Below are positions 1 through 5,154 of a DNA stretch of 7,002 nucleotides, piece by piece. A program made the position numbers and the translations under genes. The first letter of the stretch is position 1; each line of letters begins with the position of its first letter. The DNA is from Selenomonadaceae bacterium (lineage in GTDB: Bacteria; Bacillota; Negativicutes; Selenomonadales; Selenomonadaceae), in the NCBI GenBank assembly GCA_017453765.1, contig JAFTEG010000274.1, positions 1 through 7,002 on the forward strand, read 5' to 3'. Under the pieces are notes generated by a model, which was given only the letters and a program-made list of their open reading frames with translations, made no database searches and was not told the DNA's origin.

Positions 1-96
1 AAAATTTCGTAAAGCGTTTTTATAAGTATCACCGAATGAATTATAGCACAGAGACAATTTATTTGCCGCATAAAATTCAGACAGGACGTGGAAAAA

Positions 97-654
97 ATGG
101 ATAAAGCAGACGTTTTGAAATTGCTTGAAAAATATCTTGCGGAAAATTACGTTGAGCCGGAGTCGCCACCTGAAGGCACGATAATTTTATCCGGCGCAAA
201 ATTTTCTATAGGCAGAAGTGCGGAAGAAAAAAAGCCGGACAAGTACGACGGCTTTAAAGGCGCGATAATTTGGCAGATTGACAAAATGCTTGACAAGTTG
301 GAGTTGGAAGGAACCTTCGGGCAATATGTACGCGACTTGATAAAGCAAAAGGGCTTGAGTGAAGTTGAGGTGTACAAAAGGGCGCAGATTGACCGCCGCA
401 TTTTTTCAAAGATTCGGCGCTACAGAAATTACACGCCGAGTGAACGTACAATCTGGGCGATTTGTTTTGCGCTTGAATTGACGTTGGACGAGGCGCTTGA
501 GCTATTGGGCAAGGCAGGCTACACTTTTTCCGACAACAACAAGGAAGATATGATTATAAAATTTTTCTTTGAAAATAAAATCTATGATTTATTTCTAATT
601 AACGAGATTTTGGATTATTACGGCTTGAACCCGCTGGGCAACTCGATTTTTTAG
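97..654 (+). CDS. Helix-turn-helix (XRE-like) domain protein, 185 aa
   Basis: The C-terminal part, from about residue 70 (GTFGQYVRDLIKQKGLSEVE onward), matches a domain pattern common in Clostridia and Negativicutes. Its order is a short helix, 'KGLSEVEVYKRAQIDRRIFSKIRR' as the helix-turn-helix core, a helix with 'ALELTLDEALELLGKAGY', and a tail 'YDLFLINEILDYYGLNPLG'. From memory, this domain is often annotated as an XRE-like regulator and sometimes sits behind a macro domain. Here it follows only about 65 charged residues with no recognisable enzyme, so a DNA- or protein-binding role is inferred and the target is unknown. I chose ATG at 97 over GTG at 88, because the purine-rich AGGAC and GTGGA stretches lie upstream of the ATG while the GTG has almost no spacing to any Shine-Dalgarno. 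The gene stands alone; the next gene begins 84 bases later. Confidence 0.75.
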   Translation: MDKADVLKLLEKYLAENYVEPESPPEGTIILSGAKFSIGRSAEEKKPDKYDGFKGAIIWQIDKMLDKLELEGTFGQYVRDLIKQKGLSEVEVYKRAQIDRRIFSKIRRYRNYTPSERTIWAICFALELTLDEALELLGKAGYTFSDNNKEDMIIKFFFENKIYDLFLINEILDYYGLNPLGNSIF

Positions 655-656
655 GC

Positions 657-681
657 GTTTGTCTCTTTTGCGGCGACAAAT
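657..681 (+). other. Short hairpin after the HTH gene, possible weak terminator
   Basis: Seven bases, GTTTGTC (657-663), can pair with GACAAAT (675-681) around an 11-base loop, with one G-U pair. It starts two bases after the stop codon, where a terminator would be expected. No T tract follows, so an intrinsic terminator is not established. Confidence 0.25.
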
Positions 682-738
682 CTCATTGGAATTTATTATA
701 TTCTAAAAGAAAATATATTTCAGAAAAGGTTGATTCAA

Positions 739-978
739 ATGAAAATCATAATATCAGTATTGTTGCCGACAATAATTATTTTGCTTGCTATAATTTGTCC
801 CTCTGAAAAAGTTTTTGCAAGTAACGAGGTACATTATTGGATTTGTGCTAAATGCGGATGGAAGACGAAAAGTTTAGATGACTATTCACCTTCAACAAGG
901 CAACGGATTCCTTGTAGCGATGGAACTTATTACCACACCTGGCGTGAGGTTGACAGACAAACATATTACGAATGGTAA
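739..978 (+). CDS. Small exported cysteine-containing protein, 79 aa
   Basis: The protein begins with a clear signal peptide: MK, then a hydrophobic run to about residue 21, and a likely signal peptidase I site after V-F-A near residue 27. The mature part is about 50 residues. It has one CxxC (CAKC, followed by GW), a later single Cys in 'IPCSDG', and a His in 'HTW'. That spacing suggests a small metal-binding (CCCH) or disulfide-stabilised fold, but I do not recognise a named family. Cys20 is not in a proper lipobox, because the residue before it is Ile, so I do not call it a lipoprotein. ATG at 739 is preferred over TTG at 730, since AAGG at 726-729 lies 9 bases before the ATG and abuts the TTG. 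It precedes two other CxxC proteins on the same strand; the gap to the next is 34 bases, so co-transcription is plausible. Confidence 0.65.
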   Translation: MKIIISVLLPTIIILLAIICPSEKVFASNEVHYWICAKCGWKTKSLDDYSPSTRQRIPCSDGTYYHTWREVDRQTYYEW

Positions 979-1012
979 TTGCAAATATTTTTTATGAAAG
1001 GGGCAATATCTT

Positions 1013-1747
1013 ATGAAATTCTGTTACAAATGCGGTCAACAACTTGATGACGGCGACGCTTTCTGTTGCAAGTGCGGCGCCAATGTTTCAAGCATAAATG
1101 CTCCTGCGAAAAATTCTAACACGCCTATTATTGCCTTGCTTGTAGTGTTTCTTGTGGTGGCGGGGGTTTTAGCTTACGAAGAAGATCACGGTAAAAAAAC
1201 TTCAAACAGAGTGGCGCAAACTTCAAGCTATTCAAGCCGCGAAATTAATTCGTACAAGTACGATCCGCCGCAAATAACTTATAATGATTTAAAAAAACCG
1301 AGTAAGAGCGAGTACTCCAATGAGTATTTACAAAATTTAAATGACATTAAACCGCCTGTAAGTATGCCGTTGCCGGAGTCGATATACACGCCGATAAATA
1401 AAAATCACAGCGCAGATGACGCAAAGTCTGTGCTGATTGAATATTACACGTCGATAGCCGAAGGAAGAATGCTGACTGCTTACAATATGCTGTCCTATTC
1501 AATGCAAGATTACATGCAGAGCTTTCAAGATTTTTCACAAGGTCACGCCGACGTAATTTCAAATGACGTTTCGGATATGAAAATTTTATCTGATGACGGC
1601 AACGAAGTTATTTTAAATTACAAGCTGACTTCACGTGACAAAGACAGCGGCAGAATCAGGACGCAAATTTTTTACGGCACGGCGACGCTTAATAAAATTA
1701 GCGGCGATTGGATAATTACAGATCTCAACGTGAGAAAAGGGCAATGA
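1013..1747 (+). CDS. Membrane-anchored zinc-ribbon protein with NTF2-like C-terminal domain, 244 aa
   Basis: The N-terminus is a classic short zinc ribbon with CxxC at residues 4-7 and 18-21. It is followed by a linker and one membrane segment at about 38-55 (IIALLVVFLVVAGVLAY). A polar, Ser/Tyr/Lys-rich stretch comes next, to about residue 130. Residues 133-244 begin with a helix (ADDAKSVLIEYYTSIAEGR) and end in strands with 'TATLNKISGDWIITDLNV'. This helix-then-sheet ending in a W-x-I-x-D strand is typical of NTF2-like/DUF4878-type extracytoplasmic domains. The expected topology is ribbon inside and NTF2-like domain outside; no catalytic residues are evident. The function is unknown; such architectures are usually envelope or stress-sensing proteins (family knowledge, not shown here). 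The ATG has a strong AAAGGGG site upstream. Its stop overlaps the next start as ATGA, so the two genes are translationally coupled. Confidence 0.75.
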   Translation: MKFCYKCGQQLDDGDAFCCKCGANVSSINAPAKNSNTPIIALLVVFLVVAGVLAYEEDHGKKTSNRVAQTSSYSSREINSYKYDPPQITYNDLKKPSKSEYSNEYLQNLNDIKPPVSMPLPESIYTPINKNHSADDAKSVLIEYYTSIAEGRMLTAYNMLSYSMQDYMQSFQDFSQGHADVISNDVSDMKILSDDGNEVILNYKLTSRDKDSGRIRTQIFYGTATLNKISGDWIITDLNVRKGQ

Positions 1748-2275
1748 GTAATTTTTGTATTAAATGCGGTGCACAATTAAAAGCTGACTCCAAATTTTGC
1801 AGTGCTTGCGGCACGAAAGTGGTAGGCGAAAATTCTAATCAGCCGCCTATGCCATATGAATCACAAGAGTGTTACGAAGGATTTACTTCGCCGTCAAGCC
1901 CAAATCAAAACGCAGGACTTTACGTGAAATTTTACGATACTTTTTTGAAAAAGGACGGACGCTTAAACCGTTGGCGCTACTTTAAACGCGCGCTTATAGT
2001 CAATATTTTTTTTGCAATACCCTTCTTGCCTTTAAACAGTTATTCGGATAAAGAGCTTGAAAATCTTTTGCCGGAACTTTCCCTGTTTATATTGGTAGTA
2101 TGCGGCTTGCAAATTTATTTTTTATATTGTCTTAATGTCCGGCGCCTTCACGATTTAAATTACAATGCAGCTGATGATACTTTGTTTCGCAGTCAATATG
2201 TTTTTATTGTTCAAACGCGGGACTGTCGGTTCGAATAAATACGGCGAAGACCCGCTTGCCGATAAAAATAGTTGA
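1744..2275 (+). pseudogene. Zinc-ribbon plus DUF805 membrane protein, frameshifted
   Basis: As read, the ORF 1744-2238 gives 164 residues. It has a zinc ribbon with CxxC at 5-8 and 19-22, a linker, and then the DUF805 signature: 'DGRLNRWRYFKRALI' (71-85), a membrane segment, a second membrane segment at about 112-130, and 'VRRLHDLN' (132-139). After residue 143 the frame degenerates into polar sequence and stops at 2236-2238. From about 2168 the +1 frame reads LMILCFAVNMFLLFKRGTVG and then ends NKYGEDPLADKNS, stopping at 2273-2275. That is exactly the usual DUF805 ending (last membrane helix, then K-x-G-T...G-x-N-x-Y-G-x-D-P). Only about 20 residues lie between RRLHD and the KRGT motif, versus roughly 40-50 in typical members. 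An internal deletion not divisible by three is therefore the simplest explanation. ATG at 1744 is chosen for the ATGA overlap and the GAGAAAAGGG upstream. A truncated but functional protein cannot be excluded. Confidence 0.7.
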
Positions 2276-2324
2276 CATTGCAGATAAAATAATTAAAATC
2301 GGAATTTAGAAAAGGTGTTAGCCA

Positions 2325-2390
2325 ATGGACGCGATTGAATTTAAATTGACGTTGTACCGGAAAAATGGTTTGAGGAGTAAAAAAAATTAA
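2325..2390 (+). CDS. 21-residue ORF coupled to azlD; leader peptide or azlC remnant
   Basis: AAAGG at 2311-2315 lies 9 bases before ATG at 2325. The ORF encodes MDAIEFKLTLYRKNGLRSKK plus one Asn and ends with TAA at 2388-2390, whose last base is the first base of the azlD ATG. The good ribosome binding site and stop/start overlap suggest it is translated and couples to azlD. Two readings are possible: a real small upstream ORF, or the start of an azlC gene that has lost its body. Favouring the second (inference only), azlC is expected exactly here, and another frame ends VPEKWFEE at 2378-2380, like the tail of a larger protein. It is too short to assign a function. Confidence 0.3.
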   Translation: MDAIEFKLTLYRKNGLRSKKN

Positions 2391-2704
2391 TGACGCATGA
2401 CATATACATTTACCTTGCAGTAATGAGCGCGATAACGTTGGCAATACGAATTTTGCCGCTGACATTGATTCGGCGCGAAATAAAAAATGTAACGTTGCGG
2501 TCATTTCTGTACTACGTTCCGTACGTTACACTGGCGGTGATGACATTTCCCGCGATTTTGCACGCTACGCAGTCCGAAATTTCCGGCGCGTTGGCATTGG
2601 TAGTGGGAATTACGGCGGCGTGGTTCGGAGCAAGTTTATTCCGCGTGGCGGTTTTATGTTGCGTCATTGTATTTGTAAGCGAATATATTTTAATCGGCGG
2701 CTGA
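2390..2704 (+). CDS. azlD: AzlD-family branched-chain amino acid transport subunit, 104 aa
   Basis: The length and layout fit AzlD/YgaH: a very short N-terminus, a first helix with 'LAVMSAITLAIRILPLTLI', the conserved 'LRSFLYYVPYVTLAVMTFPAIL' region, and then two further hydrophobic segments to the end, giving about three or four membrane helices. AzlD proteins are the small partner of AzlC in branched-chain amino acid exporters (AzlCD; YgaZH in E. coli) and are normally encoded directly downstream of azlC. No azlC is visible here; only a 21-residue ORF precedes it with an overlapping TAATG. GAGGAG at 2372-2377 is the likely ribosome binding site, 12 bases from the ATG. The ribosome binding site of the next gene overlaps this stop codon, so the two are probably co-transcribed. 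Without AzlC, activity is uncertain. Confidence 0.85.
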   Translation: MTHDIYIYLAVMSAITLAIRILPLTLIRREIKNVTLRSFLYYVPYVTLAVMTFPAILHATQSEISGALALVVGITAAWFGASLFRVAVLCCVIVFVSEYILIGG

Positions 2705-2716
2705 AGGGGTGGCACG

Positions 2717-3040
2717 ATGAAAAAGTTATCAGCTTTATTAATCGCGTTTTGCATATTTTTAACGCCTTTCATAGCGTCGGCGTCTTCCGTTATCAGTTCG
2801 GACGGCTACTTCAAAGGCATTAAGTTATGCGGCAAGGTAAAAATCGTGAAAAATTTTGCCGATATTAAAGTTAAGGTTGTGGAAAATTTTCCCGACATTA
2901 AAGTTAAAATCGTCAATTCCTTTCCAAACCACATTGGCGAATGGCAGTTTGTTGAACACGGCGAAGATTTTACCATTGAGTTTGTAGAAAATTTTCCGGA
3001 CATAAAAATAAAGTACGTTGAAAATTTTCCCGGACTTTAG
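2717..3040 (+). CDS. Secreted repeat protein, probable 7(1) septoil-knot family, 107 aa
   Basis: Residues 1-22 form a signal peptide (MKK, hydrophobic core, A-S-A cleavage site). The mature protein is a series of short beta-strand repeats of about 10-13 residues: 'KVKIVKNFADI', 'KVKVVENFPDI', 'KVKIVNSFPNHIGE', 'WQFVEHGEDF', 'TIEFVENFPDI' and 'KIKYVENFPGL'. The pattern of alternating hydrophobics followed by NFPD/SFP, with a central 'GEWQFV', matches my recollection of proteins annotated as '7(1) septoil knot domain-containing'. These are small all-beta proteins whose chain is tied in a seven-crossing knot. The biochemical function of that family is, to my knowledge, not established. The fourth unit departs from the pattern (EHGEDF instead of xSFPDF). 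One Cys (Cys38) precedes the first repeat in the mature part. AAGGGG at 2704-2709, 7 bases from the ATG, overlaps the azlD stop, so the two genes are likely co-transcribed; a functional link is not evident. Confidence 0.75.
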   Translation: MKKLSALLIAFCIFLTPFIASASSVISSDGYFKGIKLCGKVKIVKNFADIKVKVVENFPDIKVKIVNSFPNHIGEWQFVEHGEDFTIEFVENFPDIKIKYVENFPGL

Positions 3041-3061
3041 GACGTGGTAAGCGAATTTATT

Positions 3062-3090
3062 TTGACTTGAATTTAAATTGAAAATTGAAT
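3062..3090 (+). promoter_or_regulatory. Tentative promoter for the thi unit
   Basis: TTGACT (3062-3067) is separated by 17 bases from TTGAAT (3085-3090), matching the -35 and -10 consensus at 5/6 and 4/6. Against it, a start site near 3097 would clip the 5' side of the riboswitch aptamer. Either the true -10 lies upstream in the AT-rich 3070-3080 stretch, or the unit is read from the preceding genes. Confidence 0.3.
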
Positions 3091-3176
3091 AGCAGGGGAG
3101 CTTGTTGTACAGGCTGAGAGGAAGTTTGAAACTTCGACCCTTAAACCTGATTCGGATAATGCCGACGTAGGAAGAT
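3088..3176 (+). promoter_or_regulatory. TPP riboswitch (THI element) upstream of thiW-thiC
   Basis: The conserved THI-box blocks are present in order: GGGGAGC (3095-3101), the CTGAGA box (3114-3119) followed by a short variable hairpin GAAGTTTGAAACTTC (3121-3135), then ACCCTTAAACCTGAT (3137-3151), GGATAATGCC (3154-3163) and the GTAGGAAG closing block (3167-3174). These form the two arms that bind the pyrimidine and pyrophosphate parts of thiamin pyrophosphate. An intrinsic terminator follows 8 bases later, so the expected action is transcription termination when TPP is bound, turning off thiW and thiC. The P1 closing helix is weak by eye, so the outer boundaries are approximate. Confidence 0.95.
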
Positions 3177-3182
3177 TTTTTT

Positions 3183-3221
3183 AATTGGAGATTACCTGCG
3201 CGGTGATCTCTAATTTTTTTT
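3183..3221 (+). terminator. Riboswitch-controlled intrinsic terminator
   Basis: A 14-base arm (3183-3196) pairs completely with 3202-3215, with two G-U pairs and a 5-base loop TGCGC. It is followed directly by a run of eight T (3214-3221). Its position between the TPP aptamer and thiW makes it the expression platform. Confidence 0.92.
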
Positions 3222-3259
3222 GGCAGTGGAAAAAATTTATGGCAGGTGAAAAAATTTAT
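3222..3259 (+). repeat. 19-bp imperfect tandem duplication in the thiW leader
   Basis: GGCAGTGGAAAAAATTTAT (3222-3240) is followed immediately by GGCAGGTGAAAAAATTTAT (3241-3259), differing only by a TG/GT swap at two positions. A looser third copy, GGGAGGTAAAAATTTTAT (3280-3297), contains the real thiW ribosome binding site. The array therefore looks like duplicated Shine-Dalgarno-like leader DNA. Confidence 0.7.
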
Positions 3260-3295
3260 TTAAGAGTTCAAAGATTTATGGGAGGTAAAAATTTT

Positions 3296-3793
3296 ATGCA
3301 AAAGGTTCCAACAAAAAAACTGGTATTGGCGGCGTTGCTTACGGCAATAGCGGTTGTCGGCAGTTTTGTATCTTTTCCGATACTGGGAAGTAAATGTGCG
3401 CCGGTTCAGCATATGGTAAATGTTTTCTGCGCGGTACTTTTGGGCAGGTGGTACGGAGTCGGTGCCGCATTTACGGCGTCACTTTTGCGAAATATTTTCG
3501 GTCTGGGAAGTATTTTGGCTTTTCCGGGCAGTATGTGCGGCGCGTTGTTAAGCGGCATTGTCTACAGCAATACGAAAAATATTTACGCCGCCGTTGTTGC
3601 AGAAGCTTTAGGCACGGGAATTATCGGCGGACTTTTGGCGTACCCCTTCGCAATTTTATTTTTGGGACAGACTGCCGGTGACATTGCCTTTTATGCGTAC
3701 GTCGTGCCGTTTTTAATTTCAACGGTCTGCGGCTCAATTTTAGCCGGACTTGTCGTTAAACGTTTTAAAAAGTTTTTAAATTTGGAGGATTGA
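3296..3793 (+). CDS. thiW: ThiW, ECF-transporter S component predicted for thiazole uptake, 165 aa
   Basis: This is a hydrophobic protein with about five to six membrane segments, beginning '[20 protein letters not shown]'. It carries features typical of ThiW: '[22 protein letters not shown]', '[32 protein letters not shown]' and '[23 protein letters not shown]'. ThiW proteins are substrate-binding subunits that work with shared energy-coupling-factor modules (encoded elsewhere) and are predicted from gene context to import hydroxyethylthiazole. The frame is open from 3185, but that stretch is inside the terminator. ATG at 3296 has GGAGG (3281-3285) 10 bases upstream and gives the normal family length. 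The gene is directly controlled by the TPP riboswitch and sits 7 bases before thiC. Its pairing with thiC means the cell can make the pyrimidine half and salvage the thiazole half of thiamin. Confidence 0.92.
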   Translation: MQKVPTKKLVLAALLTAIAVVGSFVSFPILGSKCAPVQHMVNVFCAVLLGRWYGVGAAFTASLLRNIFGLGSILAFPGSMCGALLSGIVYSNTKNIYAAVVAEALGTGIIGGLLAYPFAILFLGQTAGDIAFYAYVVPFLISTVCGSILAGLVVKRFKKFLNLED

Positions 3794-3800
3794 AATTTTT

Positions 3801-5090
3801 ATGTCAACACAAATGCAACTTGCCCGCGCAGGTAAAATCACGGACGAAATGAAAATTGTCGCCGAATCTGAAAATATTGACGCCGAAAAAATTCGTGACG
3901 GCGTTGCCGCAGGAGTCATTGCACTCTGTGCGAATGTCAATCACAAAAATTTAAAGCCGTGCGGCGTCGGTCAAGGTTTACGTACCAAAGTCAACGCGAA
4001 TATCGGTACGTCAAGCACGTTCCCTGACATTGATCCGGAATTGGAAAAACTCGATGAGGTGATAAAGTGCGGCGCTGATTCGGTTATGGATTTAAGTACC
4101 GGCAAAAATATAGATCTTTCGCGCAAAAAAATTATCGAACATTCGACGATAATGGTAGGCACCGTACCCGTTTATCAAGCGGCGGTTACGGCAATTCGCA
4201 AACACGGCGCGGTTGTCGCAATGACGGCGGAAGATTTATTGCAAACGATTGAAACGCAGGCTAAAGACGGCGCGGACTTCATGACGTTGCACTGCGGAGT
4301 TACACTTTCGGCGATTGAAAAAATGCGGCGTCAAAAGCGCGAAATGGACATAGTAAGTCGCGGCGGTTCATTCATTGCCGGTTGGATTTTGCACAATGAA
4401 AAAGAAAATCCGCTCTATGAACATTACGACGACATTTTGGATATTTGCGAAAAATATGACGTGACGGTAAGCTTAGGTGACGGAATGCGTCCCGGCTGTA
4501 TTGCCGACGCTACGGACAGTGCGCAACTTACCGAATTAATTACACTCGGCGAACTTGTCGAGCGTGCATGGAAACGCGGCGTTCAAGTCATGGTGGAAGG
4601 TCCCGGACATGTTCCCTTTGACCAAATTGCCGCAAATATGAAGTTGGAGAAGAGAATTTGCCGCAACGCGCCTTTCTACGTCTTGGGACCGCTTGTAACA
4701 GACATTGCGCCGGGCTACGATCATATTACGGCGGCGATTGGCGGTACAATGGCGGCGATAAGCGGCGCTGATTTTCTGTGTTACGTCACGCCGGCTGAAC
4801 ATCTTTGCTTGCCGACGATTGAAGACGTACACGCAGGCGTTATCACGTCACGCATTGCCGCTCATGCCGCTGACATTGTGAAAGGCGTTAAAGGCGCTGT
4901 GGATTGGGATTTACAAATGGCTAAGGCACGAAAAAATTTGGATTGGGACGCGCAGATTAATTTGGCGATTGATTCTGACTTGGCAAAGGCGAAACGCGGC
5001 GCTCGGAATGAAGTTAATGAAGAGGCTTGCTCAATGTGCGGAGAATATTGCGCCGTGAAAATTGTAAATAAGTATTTTAGTAAGGAGTGA
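3801..5090 (+). CDS. thiC: ThiC, phosphomethylpyrimidine synthase (short form), 429 aa
   Basis: ThiC is a cytoplasmic radical-SAM enzyme that rearranges aminoimidazole ribotide into HMP-phosphate, the pyrimidine precursor of thiamin. Recognisable family blocks are '[12 protein letters not shown]' (about 92-103), 'FMTLHCGVT', '[25 protein letters not shown]', 'SLGDGMRPG', '[13 protein letters not shown]', '[21 protein letters not shown]' and '[17 protein letters not shown]'. The C-terminal cluster motif is C410-x2-C413-x3-C417 ([11 protein letters not shown]). The textbook ThiC motif has four residues in the second gap, so this one is a residue shorter. At 429 aa it matches the short form of anaerobes and archaea, which lacks the extra N-terminal domain of the roughly 630-residue E. 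coli enzyme. GGAGG at 3784-3788 overlaps the end of thiW and serves the ATG at 3801. The last codons fall in the heptamer repeat. Confidence 0.98.
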   Translation: MSTQMQLARAGKITDEMKIVAESENIDAEKIRDGVAAGVIALCANVNHKNLKPCGVGQGLRTKVNANIGTSSTFPDIDPELEKLDEVIKCGADSVMDLSTGKNIDLSRKKIIEHSTIMVGTVPVYQAAVTAIRKHGAVVAMTAEDLLQTIETQAKDGADFMTLHCGVTLSAIEKMRRQKREMDIVSRGGSFIAGWILHNEKENPLYEHYDDILDICEKYDVTVSLGDGMRPGCIADATDSAQLTELITLGELVERAWKRGVQVMVEGPGHVPFDQIAANMKLEKRICRNAPFYVLGPLVTDIAPGYDHITAAIGGTMAAISGADFLCYVTPAEHLCLPTIEDVHAGVITSRIAAHAADIVKGVKGAVDWDLQMAKARKNLDWDAQINLAIDSDLAKAKRGARNEVNEEACSMCGEYCAVKIVNKYFSKE

Positions 5091-5154
5091 AGAGTGAGGA
5101 GTGAGGAGTACTACTCTTAACTCCTAACTCTTAACTCTTAACTCCTAACTCCTA
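5079..5154. repeat. Heptamer repeats forming a long mismatch-phased hairpin between thiC and larB
   Basis: The left arm has three GAGTGAR heptamers (5085-5105) plus GAGTA. The right arm has six ACTCYTA heptamers (5113-5154). Pairing position i with 10222-i joins 5079-5109 to 5113-5143. The only mismatches are at 5103/5119, 5096/5126, 5089/5133 and 5082/5140, exactly seven apart (three G-A, one A-A), with a 3-base loop. The structure covers both stop codons: thiC ends at 5090 and larB, on the other strand, at 5138. Being palindromic, it could act as a two-way transcription barrier, but no T run follows on either strand. Heptameric tandem repeats of this style are known in cyanobacteria; kinship is not implied. 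Confidence 0.85.

Noticed and set aside
41..76. Promoter upstream of the HTH gene (GAGACA ... TAAAAT)
   Set aside because: The boxes are only 14 bases apart and weak; other AT-rich matches are equally good, so none can be supported.
739..798. Lipoprotein signal in the small exported protein
   Set aside because: The Cys after the hydrophobic core is preceded by Ile rather than Gly/Ala/Ser, so the lipobox is not satisfied; a signal peptidase I site fits better.
1708..1743. Earlier start for the zinc-ribbon/DUF805 gene
   Set aside because: It would put unrelated residues before the MSNFCIKCG ribbon; the ATGA overlap at 1744 is the natural start.
2620..2823. 67-residue ORF spanning the azlD/septoil junction
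   Set aside because: It overlaps two well-supported genes in another frame and has no ribosome binding site of its own.
3185..3295. N-terminal extension of thiW starting at TTG 3185
   Set aside because: The stretch lies inside the riboswitch terminator and the tandem repeat; the ATG at 3296 has GGAGG at the right distance and gives the family length.
5085..5154. CRISPR-like array
   Set aside because: The units are 7 bp, contiguous, with no spacers; this is a simple heptamer tandem repeat.
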